From Microbacteriaceae bacterium (GTDB lineage: Bacteria; Actinomycetota; Actinomycetes; Actinomycetales; Microbacteriaceae), in the NCBI GenBank assembly GCA_025464975.1, contig JAODMT010000001.1, forward strand, positions 51,823-115,822: a stretch of 64,000 nt of DNA. Reading direction: 5' to 3'. Under the pieces are notes generated by a model, which was not told the DNA's origin, did not search any database, and saw nothing but the letters and a program-made list of their open reading frames with translations. Positions 35,922-44,586 of this stretch are shown here, one piece after another. The position numbers and the translations under genes are program-made. Every line of letters starts with the position of its first letter. The stretch's first letter is position 1.

Positions 35922-36971
35922 CTACAGGTCGTCGTCCGATCGGGCGCCGAACACGATCTCGTCCCAGCTCGGCATCGAGGCGCGGCCCTTCCGGCCGGAC
36001 CGCGGCTGGAACAGGTTCGGCTGCGGCGCGGTGTTGCCCGGCTGGTTATCCTCCTGCTCCGGAATCGGGTCGAGCGGGATGTCGACCAGCCGGATGGTTC
36101 CGGTCGACGGGTGCGCGGCCTTTTCGTCTTCGCCGAAGCTCGCCGATTCGCGTTCACCACGGCGACGGCGAAGCGCCTCGAGCAGATCGGCCGTCTGGTT
36201 TGACTGGGCTTCGTCGACGGGTGCGCGATTGATTGCGGCCTCCGACACAGCAGGTGGCGTCTCATCGATTCGGCCGTACGGCACGGCCTCGAGTCGCGTC
36301 GCCGATTCGGAGTGGACAAGCTCGTCGTCGCTGAAGGCGCCGCTGTCGAACCGGGACTGGTCGGCCTGCCTCTCCTCGTCGCTGACCGCTCGGAGGCGGG
36401 GAACCATGCTCCCTGGCACGTCGCCCTGCTGGGACAGCGTGATCGCCTCGTTGTTCAGCGGGGCGAGGGCGGCCTTCTTCGGGTCGAAGTGCCAGCGGGC
36501 GTCGCGTTCGATCTGCTCCGCGGTGAATGCGAGCTTCACCACCCAGTCGCCGCCGACTTCCTTCCAGCTCGCCCAACGCTCGTCTACGGCACCGAGGTCG
36601 TAGAGCCGCTCACGGATGACGGTTCCGAAGGTCGAGCCGCCAAGGGGCTCCGTTTCCATCGCGGTGTGCACCGGAACGTTCAGAGCCGAGTTGACCACGA
36701 AGTCGCGTTCGGCGAGTACTGGCCCTTCAAACTTCTGGATGTATTCGAGTGGCACGCCGGTGACCGACGCGACATCCTGCGCCGACATGCCTGACCGGAT
36801 GTGCGCCTGGATCTCCCGCGGCGCGAGCTTGCGCCCCGATCCGGGGTCAGGGATCGCTTGACGGAGTTTGGCTTGCATAACTTCGTCGATGGGAATGCGG
36901 AATTTCACGCCTTCCTCGGACGTGACGAGGAGTGCGCCGTTCTCCACTCCGATGACTCTCAGGTCTTGCAT
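35922..36971 (-). CDS. sepH: septation protein SepH
   Basis: This is a 349-residue protein starting MQDLRVIGVENGALLVTSEE, the hallmark of SepH (DUF3071), an FtsZ-binding division protein of actinobacteria. The N-terminal half contains a helix-turn-helix-like segment (SGMSAQDVASVTGVPLEYI), while the C-terminal half is acidic and low in complexity apart from RKGRASMPSWDEIVFG at the end. That last stretch resembles the conserved C-terminal motif of the family. It is in its usual neighbourhood, beside the phosphatase-like gene and upstream of DUF4193/dut. The gene is divergent from DUF4193. Confidence 0.92.
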   Translation of the reverse strand: MQDLRVIGVENGALLVTSEEGVKFRIPIDEVMQAKLRQAIPDPGSGRKLAPREIQAHIRSGMSAQDVASVTGVPLEYIQKFEGPVLAERDFVVNSALNVPVHTAMETEPLGGSTFGTVIRERLYDLGAVDERWASWKEVGGDWVVKLAFTAEQIERDARWHFDPKKAALAPLNNEAITLSQQGDVPGSMVPRLRAVSDEERQADQSRFDSGAFSDDELVHSESATRLEAVPYGRIDETPPAVSEAAINRAPVDEAQSNQTADLLEALRRRRGERESASFGEDEKAAHPSTGTIRLVDIPLDPIPEQEDNQPGNTAPQPNLFQPRSGRKGRASMPSWDEIVFGARSDDDL

Positions 36972-37174
36972 ACCGAACGCCTCTCGCGGTCACTGATTTC
37001 CCCCCTAGCGTGTCACGCCAACGGGGGATATCCGGGGAATAACCCGGGCGTGCCGCAAGTTGCACAGAAGTCAGATTCACGGCAAGTTCACCGCGGTTTG
37101 CTATTCGCAAACTAATGATGCAAACTATGGCCGCCGACCAGCGATCAATCAACAAAACTAAGAAGTGGATGGGC

Positions 37175-37468
37175 ATGGCAACCGACTACGACGCACCTCG
37201 AAAGACCGACGACGACTCAGAGTCGATCGAGGCACTGAAGGAGCGCGTCCCGGACAAAATGTCAGGTGTGGTCGACGTCGATGACGCTGATAACCCGGGC
37301 GGATTTGAACTCCCCGGTGCCGACCTTTCCGACCTCGATCTCGACGTTGTCGTGCTTCCCCCGCAGGCCGACGAGTTCACGTGTGTCAACTGTTTCCTCG
37401 TGAAGCACCGTTCCCAGCTCGACCACGAGGAAAAGCTCGGCCCGATCTGCCAGGAGTGCGCCGCCTGA
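37175..37468 (+). CDS. DUF4193 small zinc-ribbon protein
   Basis: This is a 97-residue protein from ATG 37175 (MATDYDAPRK). The first 60 residues are acidic and disordered. The end carries CVNCFLVKHRSQL and then ICQEC, a CxxC...CxxC zinc ribbon. DUF4193 proteins are conserved throughout actinobacteria next to dut and DUF3093 (Rv2699c in M. tuberculosis), and are of unknown function. The zinc ribbon and acidic tail suggest contact with the transcription or translation machinery; this is inference only. Confidence 0.9.
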   Translation: MATDYDAPRKTDDDSESIEALKERVPDKMSGVVDVDDADNPGGFELPGADLSDLDLDVVVLPPQADEFTCVNCFLVKHRSQLDHEEKLGPICQECAA

Positions 37469-37483
37469 TCGGTGGATGACCCG

Positions 37484-37930
37484 CTAGACGGCGGCCCGCG
37501 CCTTCGCAATCGCCGCGACGACCTCCGCCGGTCGGCGGGTCGACACGATCCAGTAGGGGGTCGGGTCGGTCGGATCGGTCAGGTCGACCTTGACCACGGG
37601 GGCGATCCACCCGCGAATCAACAGCCAGGCCCGGGCATCCAATCGCTGTCCACGCTCAAGAGTTGCCTCGTCCCCGGTGAATGCTGTGACCTCGCCGATC
37701 ATCTCGATCGGCACCCGCGCCCGTCCGGCCACGAGCTCTCGGTTGGTGATCCGCACGACGGGCGAGGTGCCGATCAGGATGCCGACGCAGGCTGCGTACA
37801 GGATGATCGCGATGATGACTCCGGCCTCGAAGTTGATCGGCAGAAAAACGAGCAGGCTCGCGGGGATCACAAGAGAGGTCGAAAGGTACATCCAGCCTGA
37901 GGCCCACAGGCGCTCGCGGTAAATCGTCAT
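37484..37930 (-). CDS. DUF3093 membrane protein
   Basis: This is a 148-residue protein that begins MTIYRERLWASGWMYLST. Two adjacent transmembrane segments (about residues 14-30 and 35-53) are followed by a cytoplasmic domain with VRITNRELVAGRARVPIEMIGEV and a WIVSTRRPAEV ending. This matches DUF3093 (Rv2698-like), which is conserved beside dut. Its function is unknown. It is divergent from dut by 75 bp and convergent with DUF4193. Confidence 0.9.
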   Translation of the reverse strand: MTIYRERLWASGWMYLSTSLVIPASLLVFLPINFEAGVIIAIILYAACVGILIGTSPVVRITNRELVAGRARVPIEMIGEVTAFTGDEATLERGQRLDARAWLLIRGWIAPVVKVDLTDPTDPTPYWIVSTRRPAEVVAAIAKARAAV

Positions 37931-38005
37931 TGCCCTATTCGATCAGACTTTCTTGCGCCTCGAGTGCCTTCCTACCCGGTGTCCGTTCTGCACTACCCTC
38001 GTCAC

Positions 38006-38470
38006 GTGGCCGAAAGCGTAGAAGTCCTGATCGTCGCGGAGACGATTCCCGAGTACGCGCACCCCGGGGACGCTGGTGCCGACCTTCACGCCGCTGAAGC
38101 AGTCGTGCTTGAGCCGGGCGAGCGCGCGACGATCGGCACCGGAGTGTCAATCGCGTTGCCCGACGGCTACGTCGGCTTCGTCACGCCGCGGAGCGGCCTT
38201 GCCTCGAAGCACGGCATCGCGATCGTGAACAGCCCGGGAACAGTGGATGCCGGCTACCGCGGTGAGATTCGGGTCACCATGCTGAACACCGACAGATCGG
38301 TGCCGTATTCTGTCGCGGTCGGAGATCGCATCGCGCAACTGGTGATCATGCCCGTCGTGCGGGCGCGATTCGTAGAGGTCGAAGTGCTTCCGGGAAGCCA
38401 CCGCGGCGCCCTAGGGTTCGGATCAACCGGCTACACAAGACAACGCAACAGTGAGCAGGAACACAGATGA
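38006..38470 (+). CDS. dut: dUTP diphosphatase
   Basis: This protein has 154 residues from GTG 38006. It hydrolyses dUTP to dUMP, preventing uracil incorporation into DNA and supplying dTMP synthesis. All five trimeric dUTPase motifs are visible: GDAGADL, TPRSGLASKHG, NSPGTVDAGYRGEI, VGDRIAQLVI, and the P-loop-like RGALGFGSTG near the C-terminus. Its stop overlaps the DUF3710 start by 4 bp, so the two are coupled. Confidence 0.96.
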   Translation: MAESVEVLIVAETIPEYAHPGDAGADLHAAEAVVLEPGERATIGTGVSIALPDGYVGFVTPRSGLASKHGIAIVNSPGTVDAGYRGEIRVTMLNTDRSVPYSVAVGDRIAQLVIMPVVRARFVEVEVLPGSHRGALGFGSTGYTRQRNSEQEHR

Positions 38471-39108
38471 GCGACAACATTTCACCCGAAGGCAATGATG
38501 GCGAGCTCGAACGGCTCAAGTCCGCCCCGGCGGACCGCGCGACCGAGGGGCCGCTCGACGAGTCGGAGGCCAACCCGGTTCGACCGTATGTGGACCTCGG
38601 CGGCGTGAAGGTTCTGCCCCGCGAGGGACTTCAGCTCCGACTCGAGGTGGAGGAGGGCAGCCAGCGTGTCGTGGCCGTCGGGCTCGACTATGCCGGCTCG
38701 ACGCTCCAGGTGCAGCCGTTCGCTGCTCCAAGGTCCTCCGGCCTCTGGCACGAAATCCGGGAACAGATCGCGGACCAGATTGCCAAGCAGGGTGGGACGA
38801 CGACGCAGATCGATGGTCCATTCGGACCAGAACTTCGCGCCGAGATTCCCGCCGTCACGCCGGGGCAACCGGAGTCGACGCGTCTCGCACGGTTCATCGG
38901 GGTCGATGGGCCGCGCTGGTTTCTTCGAGGCGTGATCGCGGGTGAGGGCGCGGTACGCGAGGAGGCCGCGGCCAAAATCGAGGAGCTGTTTCGCAGCGTC
39001 GTCGTCGTTCGCGGCAAGACTCCGATGCCGCCCCGTGACCTCATTCCGCTGCACATGCCGAAGTCGGCCGCCGGCGCCCAGGACTCCGCGTCCGTTCCCG
39101 AAGTCTGA
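38467..39108 (+). CDS. DUF3710 protein
   Basis: This is a 213-residue protein. After an acidic, variable N-terminus of about 45 residues it has RPYVDLGGVKVLPREGLQLR, then the RWFLRGVIAGEGA and VVVRGKTPMPPRDLIPL segments characteristic of actinobacterial DUF3710 (Rv2696c-like). Soluble and predicted cytoplasmic, with no known function. It overlaps dut upstream (ATGA) and DUF3159 downstream (TGATG), so these three genes form a tight operon. Confidence 0.9.
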   Translation: MSDNISPEGNDGELERLKSAPADRATEGPLDESEANPVRPYVDLGGVKVLPREGLQLRLEVEEGSQRVVAVGLDYAGSTLQVQPFAAPRSSGLWHEIREQIADQIAKQGGTTTQIDGPFGPELRAEIPAVTPGQPESTRLARFIGVDGPRWFLRGVIAGEGAVREEAAAKIEELFRSVVVVRGKTPMPPRDLIPLHMPKSAAGAQDSASVPEV

Positions 39109-39824
39109 TGTCCGAACCAGGCGACAACGACGCCCGGACTCCCGGATTCCGCGAGTCCTTCGCGGATGCCGTGCGAAAGAGCGGCTTCGGTCAGGTCACA
39201 CCCGGTGAGGTGCCGACGGCGAAGTCGCTCCTGAAGGCCGTCGGGGGAGTACGGGGCCTGATCGAATCGATCGTGCCCGGCCTCGGCTTCCTTGTCATCT
39301 ACAGCCTCTCCAAGAACCTTCCGCTCTCGGTTCTCGCGCCCGTCGTTCTCGCGATCGTCTTTCTGATCGTGCGCGTGCTCAGCAGGACGCCGGTCACCCA
39401 GGCTTTCGCCGGAATCGTCGGCATCGCGGTGTCAGCGGTGCTCGCGCTCGTCACGGGTCGCTCGGTGGACAACTTCTTACCCGGCATCCTGATCAACGTC
39501 ACGAGCATCGCGGTGCTTCTGGTGAGCATCCTCGTTCGTTGGCCGCTCATCGGGGTCATCGTCGGCTTTTTGACCAACGAGGGCGTCGAATGGCGAGACC
39601 AGAAGGCCAAGCGCCGGGTGCTCTACCTCGCCACGTGGCTGTGGGTCGGCCTGTTTGCCGTGCGGCTCGCGGTCGAGGTGCCGCTGTACTTCGCAGACCA
39701 GACCGAGTGGCTTGCCGGAACGAAGCTCGTGCTCGGTGTCCCCTTCTACGCCGCGATGCTCTGGGTGACCTGGTTGCTCGTTCGCGCGGTGTATGCCCGA
39801 CCGGACTCGGAGCCGGCGGCCTAG
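39108..39824 (+). CDS. DUF3159 membrane protein
   Basis: This is a 238-residue integral membrane protein of the DUF3159 family, often labelled a putative intracellular septation-type protein. After a soluble N-terminus of about 40 residues it has GGVRGLIESIVPGLGFLVIY, followed by about five or six more hydrophobic segments. NEGVEWRDQKAKRRVLY in a cytoplasmic loop is characteristic of the family. The start overlaps the DUF3710 stop by 1 bp. Its role is not established. Confidence 0.88.
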   Translation: MSEPGDNDARTPGFRESFADAVRKSGFGQVTPGEVPTAKSLLKAVGGVRGLIESIVPGLGFLVIYSLSKNLPLSVLAPVVLAIVFLIVRVLSRTPVTQAFAGIVGIAVSAVLALVTGRSVDNFLPGILINVTSIAVLLVSILVRWPLIGVIVGFLTNEGVEWRDQKAKRRVLYLATWLWVGLFAVRLAVEVPLYFADQTEWLAGTKLVLGVPFYAAMLWVTWLLVRAVYARPDSEPAA

Positions 39825-39880
39825 TCGCGACCCGATCGGCCGACGTGTTTTGACCGGTCAGATAGTGGTCAGCGTGTGAG

Positions 39881-41074
39881 CTAGCGAGAAGAATCCGGGG
39901 CGTCCCGATCGCGGATGACCGAAGCGCGAAGAGCGCGCAAGCGGCGGTAGTAGGACGCCTGAGCCGAAACCAGGATCGCCGAAAGCACGATCGCGAACAC
40001 CGAGCCGAGAAGCACGGCAATGGTTCCCTCTGCCGCAACCTCGGGGGCCTCGGCAAACGCGAGCTCGTTCATCAGCAGCGAGACGGTAAAACCGATTCCG
40101 CCGAGCGCGCCGACGGTCGCGAGGTTGAGGAGGGTGAGCTGCGAGCGCGACTCCCTCGGCCCGACGAACCCCGACAGCCAACCCCCGGCGGCGATGCCGA
40201 CGAGCTTGCCGACCGGCAGGGCAACGAGAATGCCCCAGAACGGCGCGGACAACCCGCCGAGTCCGACCCGCGGCAGCACGACGAGGGCGGCGGAGAAGGC
40301 GAACAGCGGCAGAACAATCCCGTTGGTCAGCGGCTCCAACGCGTGTCGCACCCGCATGCCCGGGCGGCTGGCCATGGCGAGACCGAGCGCGACACCGGCG
40401 ATGGTCGCGTGCACCCCGGACAGATATACGAAGCCCCACGCGACGAGCGCCGCGGCGACCATCCCGATCGCCACCGGAACGCGAGCCCGAGTGCCGAGGA
40501 ACCTGCTGAGGACTGCGAACGCCGCAACTCCGAGTGCCGCGACTGCGAGGGTGCCGAGGTTCGGGTCGCGGGTGAAGAAGACCGCAATGATGACGATCGC
40601 CACGATGTCATCCAGAATGGCCAGCGCGAGAAGGAAGACGCGAAGCCGTCCCGGGATGCCCCGGCCGAACACGGCGAGCACGCCGAGCGCAAAAGCGATG
40701 TCGGTTGCGGTGGGGATCGGCCAGCCGCGGGAATAGCCGGACCCGCCCGCGACCGCGAGGTAGACGGCGATCGGGACGACGATTCCGCCGAGCGCGGCGA
40801 TCGCGGGTCGAACGGCCCTGGCCGGGCTGTTGAGCTGGCCGACGGTCAGCTCGTGTTTCAGCTCGACCGCGACGACGAAAAAGAACAGCGCGAGCAAGCC
40901 GTCGCTCACCCAGTGGCCGACCGAGAGGTCGAACGGCGTTCCGGGCATGGTGAGGTGCGTGGCCTGGAACCGAATGACCGCAGGCCCGATTCCGGAGTTC
41001 GCGGCCACGAGCCCGAGGGCGGCGGCGGCCAACAGGATGAAGGCCGCGATGCGCTCCGAACGGAAAATGGTCAT
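39881..41074 (-). CDS. nhaA: Na+/H+ antiporter NhaA
   Basis: This is a 397-residue antiporter with about 12 membrane segments. SDGLLALFFFVVAVELKHEL, ATDIAFALGVLAVFG, and ILDDIVAIVIIAVFF with the ion-binding Asp-Asp pair identify NhaA. It exchanges sodium for protons for pH and salt homeostasis. A second NhaA, fused to a thioredoxin domain, lies 3 kb away on the same strand, separated by a SLAC1/TehA-like gene. Confidence 0.93.
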   Translation of the reverse strand: MTIFRSERIAAFILLAAAALGLVAANSGIGPAVIRFQATHLTMPGTPFDLSVGHWVSDGLLALFFFVVAVELKHELTVGQLNSPARAVRPAIAALGGIVVPIAVYLAVAGGSGYSRGWPIPTATDIAFALGVLAVFGRGIPGRLRVFLLALAILDDIVAIVIIAVFFTRDPNLGTLAVAALGVAAFAVLSRFLGTRARVPVAIGMVAAALVAWGFVYLSGVHATIAGVALGLAMASRPGMRVRHALEPLTNGIVLPLFAFSAALVVLPRVGLGGLSAPFWGILVALPVGKLVGIAAGGWLSGFVGPRESRSQLTLLNLATVGALGGIGFTVSLLMNELAFAEAPEVAAEGTIAVLLGSVFAIVLSAILVSAQASYYRRLRALRASVIRDRDAPDSSR

Positions 41075-41261
41075 GGTGCCTCACTGGGTCGTCCGGTCGT
41101 CAAGAGCGATCCCGTCGACCGCCCGCCGACCAGACTTCCCGGCGCACCTTGGTCAAGCATAGCGATCCGGATTTGGTCGCCCCGCCGCGGTCGAAAAGGG
41201 GCCACGGAATTCCTGTGACCGTCGCGCCGTTGTGTGTACCTGTGCCAAACCAGAGGATCGC

Positions 41262-42290
41262 ATGACCAATCACACCTGCCCCGTGCACGTTGTCGACTCA
41301 CGGACGACGGCCCGAATTCCGTTGAACACGTTGGCGGTCAGCTTCGGACTGGCCGGCCTTGCCGAACTGTGGTCGACCGCGTCGACGCTGTTCTCCGTTC
41401 CGCCGTTCATCACGGAGCTGTTCTGGGCCGCGGCTGCCATCGCCTGGCTGTGGCTCATCGTCAAGCACACGGCGGTTGGGTCGCGCAGCCCGGAACCGCT
41501 GTCGGCGCAATTGCGGCACCCGGCTCAGGGTCCGATCGCGGCGGTGGTCCCGATAGTCGGAATGCTTCTCGGCGCGAACCTCTTCCAGTTCTGGCCGGCA
41601 GCAGGTGAAGCTCTTGTCGTCGTGTCGATCGCCGCGGCCACCCTCTTCGCCGGATGGCTGCTCTCATTCTGGCTGAGCGGGCAACTGAAGCCCGAGTCGA
41701 CTCACGGGGCGTACTTCCTGCCGACGGTAGCGGCCGCGCTCGTTGCGGCGGCTACGGCCGCGGACATCGGACTTCCCCTGCTCGCCCGAGGCGCATTCGC
41801 CGTCGGCATCTTCTTCTGGGTGGTCATCTTCACGATGCTCGTAGCCAGATTGGCCTTCCTTCCTGCCCTCCCCGCCCCGCTGACGCCGACTCTTGCGATC
41901 TTCCTCGCTCCGCCGGCCGTGGCAGGTAACGCCTGGTTCGCCATCGCCGGTCGGCACGCCGACTCGATCTCGATGTCGCTGCTCGGGGTGACAGTGCTCA
42001 TGGTGCTGGTGCAGGTCGCGCTCATTCCGCGTTACCGCAAGACCCCGTTCTCCCTCGGCTTCTGGTCGTTCAGCTTCCCGGTGACGTCGGCGGCGGGGTT
42101 CGGCATCGAATGGTTGTCCGTCGGCACGCCGGTCGGGTGGCAGATCGAGGCCGGCGCCATTCTGCTCGCGGTCACCGTGTTCATCCTCGCCATCGGCATC
42201 CGCTCGCTGCTCTTCGTCGGAATGAATCGACGCGGACTCAAGCGGGCTGAGCAAGAACTACGGAAGGCGGATGCGCTGGTCGAACGCTGA
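41262..42290 (+). CDS. SLAC1/TehA-like anion channel family protein
   Basis: This is a 342-residue membrane protein with ten predicted hydrophobic segments, matching the TDT/SLAC1 (tellurite resistance TehA, malate transporter) family. IPLNTLAVSFGLAGLAELW at the start and THGAYFLPTVAAALVAA in the middle are typical. ATG 41262 is preceded by CAGAGGA. Bacterial members are anion channels or transporters for C4-dicarboxylates, sulfite or nitrite; I cannot choose between these. It lies between two opposed nhaA genes. Confidence 0.8.
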   Translation: MTNHTCPVHVVDSRTTARIPLNTLAVSFGLAGLAELWSTASTLFSVPPFITELFWAAAAIAWLWLIVKHTAVGSRSPEPLSAQLRHPAQGPIAAVVPIVGMLLGANLFQFWPAAGEALVVVSIAAATLFAGWLLSFWLSGQLKPESTHGAYFLPTVAAALVAAATAADIGLPLLARGAFAVGIFFWVVIFTMLVARLAFLPALPAPLTPTLAIFLAPPAVAGNAWFAIAGRHADSISMSLLGVTVLMVLVQVALIPRYRKTPFSLGFWSFSFPVTSAAGFGIEWLSVGTPVGWQIEAGAILLAVTVFILAIGIRSLLFVGMNRRGLKRAEQELRKADALVER

Positions 42291-42315
42291 GCTGTCCGAC
42301 GAAACCATTCCCCGG

Positions 42316-44259
42316 TCAGTCCGCGCGGGGCACCTCGCCGGCCGACCGAAACGGATCGCGGTCGGCGAGGGAGCGGCGGGCCGCAGTCAGTTCCCGGATC
42401 AGGGTGCGGGAATCCCACGGGCCGATGTGGCGGCGGCCCTGCAGAAAGAAGGTCGGCGTGCCGTGCACATCCATCGTCTCGGCGTCGATCGCGTCGTCGC
42501 TCACTCGTGCGATCGTTCGCGGGGACATGAGATCGGTTTCAAAGCGGTTCACGTCGAGGCCGGCCCGCTCCGCGTAGGAGAGCAGATCGTCCGGTTCCAG
42601 GTGGTCCTGATTCGCGAACAGCAGGTGGCTGTATTCGAAGAAGGTGTTCTGCAGCGACGCGGCCTCGCTCGCCCGGGCGGCGTCAAGGGCGTGCTTGTGA
42701 AAGCGGACGAGGGGCAGGTGTCGCCAGATGTAGCGCACCTCCTCGCCGAAGTGGGCGATGACCTCGTCAACAGATCCGGTGGCGCGGCTGCAGAATGGGC
42801 ACTCGAAGTCGCCGTATTCCACGATCGTCAGCGGGGCGTCGATCGGACCTCGGATGTGGTCCCGTTGCGGGTCGACCGGCCGCACCAGGAACATGCTCAT
42901 CTGACCAGGCGGCTGAACCCGGTCGAGCACGCGGAAAATTACCGACCCGAACACGAACGCGATCGCTGACGCGGCGAGCACCCCGATGCGTGCCTCGGCC
43001 TGGATCGTCGAATCGGTGATCGCGAGATCGATGATGAACAGCGAGATGGTGAAGCCGATTCCCGAGAGCGCCGCGCCGCCTGCGATTCGCCCAGCCGTAA
43101 GTCCGGGGGCGAGTTTTCCGATTCGCAGAGCCCGAACCAGCCCGGTCATCGCGGTGATTCCGATGAGCTTGCCCGCCACGAGCCCGCAGACGATTCCCCA
43201 GGTGACGGGGGAGGCGACGGCGCGCTCCAGGACTCGTGGGCTGAGCGCGACTCCGGCGTTGGCGAGGGCGAAGATCGGAAGGATGATGAAGCTCACGTAC
43301 GGGTAGTACGCGGAATAGAGGCGATCGTTGACCGAGAGGGAGTCGCGCAGGCCGCGGGCGGCCGCGCGAGCATATGCCGGGTTGGGGGATTGCCGAAAGG
43401 CGCGCCCCAACTCGGCCGTTCGCTCCACCTGGGAGCGTCGAGGCGCGAAAACGGGGATGAGCAGCGCGATCGCCACCCCGGCGAGTGTCGGCTGCACGCC
43501 GGAGGCGTAGAGGGCAGCCCAGGCCACGACCGAGAGCACGAGATAGGCCGGCCCCTGGCCGACCCGCACGAAACGCACGAGGGCGATGAGCGCCAGCGCC
43601 ATGGCCGCGATGACGAGGGGAATCGCCCGCACCTGATCGGTGTAGAAGATCGCGATGACGGCCAGCGCACCGATGTCGTCGACCACCGCGAGCGCGAGCA
43701 GGAACACGCGCAGGTGGCCGGGAGCCCGCGGCCCAACGATCGCGAGAGCGCCGAGAACGAAGGCGGTGTCGCTCGAGATGACGACGCCCCAGGCGTGGGC
43801 CGCCTGTCCTTCGTGGTTGAAAGCAAGGTAGACGGCGGCCGGAACGGCCAGACCGGCGGCGGCCGCCGACACGGGCACAACGGCTCGCGACCAGACGTTG
43901 AGCTCGCCGAGAGCGAATTCCTTCTTGACCTCCAGGCCGACCACAAAAAAGAACACCGTCATGAGGGCTTCGTTGACGATCTGACGAAGGCCGAGTTCGA
44001 GACGTAACTGACCCACTTGCACAAGCACTGGCGAGTTCCAGAAGTCTGTGTAGTGGGCTCCGCCACCAACGTTTGCCCAGATCAGTGCGGCGAGGGTGGC
44101 CATCAGCAACAATCCGGCGGCAGTTTTCTCGATGTTGGAGATTCCGCGCCGTGGAGTGAGCAGGCGCCGCAAGGCGGGAAAGCGGGGTGGCGCGTCACCC
44201 TCGGTCGTGTCCAGCGCTCGCCGATTCGCACGCTCCCGGTCTTCACCCGCTTGCGTCAT
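42316..44259 (-). CDS. nhaA: NhaA antiporter fused to a DsbA-like thioredoxin domain
   Basis: This protein has 647 residues. Residues 1-430 form a complete NhaA antiporter, with NEALMTVFFFVVGLEVKKEF and AVVDDIGALAVIAIFYT holding the Asp pair. Residues about 455-640 form a DsbA/thioredoxin-like domain with EYGDFECPFCSRA and VHGTPTFFLQG, that is, a CxxC motif and a cis-Pro. The fusion is a recognised architecture in actinobacteria. The domain's side of the membrane depends on the number of segments, which I could not fix. It could regulate antiport by thiol redox state (inference). Confidence 0.9.
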   Translation of the reverse strand: MTQAGEDRERANRRALDTTEGDAPPRFPALRRLLTPRRGISNIEKTAAGLLLMATLAALIWANVGGGAHYTDFWNSPVLVQVGQLRLELGLRQIVNEALMTVFFFVVGLEVKKEFALGELNVWSRAVVPVSAAAAGLAVPAAVYLAFNHEGQAAHAWGVVISSDTAFVLGALAIVGPRAPGHLRVFLLALAVVDDIGALAVIAIFYTDQVRAIPLVIAAMALALIALVRFVRVGQGPAYLVLSVVAWAALYASGVQPTLAGVAIALLIPVFAPRRSQVERTAELGRAFRQSPNPAYARAAARGLRDSLSVNDRLYSAYYPYVSFIILPIFALANAGVALSPRVLERAVASPVTWGIVCGLVAGKLIGITAMTGLVRALRIGKLAPGLTAGRIAGGAALSGIGFTISLFIIDLAITDSTIQAEARIGVLAASAIAFVFGSVIFRVLDRVQPPGQMSMFLVRPVDPQRDHIRGPIDAPLTIVEYGDFECPFCSRATGSVDEVIAHFGEEVRYIWRHLPLVRFHKHALDAARASEAASLQNTFFEYSHLLFANQDHLEPDDLLSYAERAGLDVNRFETDLMSPRTIARVSDDAIDAETMDVHGTPTFFLQGRRHIGPWDSRTLIRELTAARRSLADRDPFRSAGEVPRAD

Positions 44260-44445
44260 TGGCGTCTCGTGGTCATTGGCGTTGTGACCTTCTATCGCTG
44301 GTGCGCGGGAGCGAGCTGTGCCCCCAGATTATCAAGCGACTCGGGTCGTGATGCGGACCCAGCTCGGGGAGCGTCCGGTGCCATCATGCGGGTGTGGATC
44401 GGGCGGTCCGTTCCGAACTCCGCACCGGCCGAAACGTGCCATAAT

Positions 44446-44463
44446 TATCTCGACGTCAAGATA
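44446..44463. promoter_or_regulatory. palindromic operator candidate upstream of acnA
   Basis: TATCTCGACGTCAAGATA is palindromic at 16 of 18 positions and centred 132 bp before the acnA start. It is the only clear signal in the 327-bp gap between the thioredoxin-fused nhaA and acnA (44260-44586). In Streptomyces an aconitase gene is controlled by the MarR-family regulator TamR; whether this site is for such a factor I cannot say. Confidence 0.5.
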
Positions 44464-44586
44464 GTTTTCGGGATTGCACGCGCCGTCCGCCACCGTGAGG
44501 CTTAGGCTTGCCTTGCTGGCAGGCTCAGCCCTCGAGGGCGAGGATTGGCAGCGGAAGCACGCACAGATCAGCAAGGGAGTCGCGCA

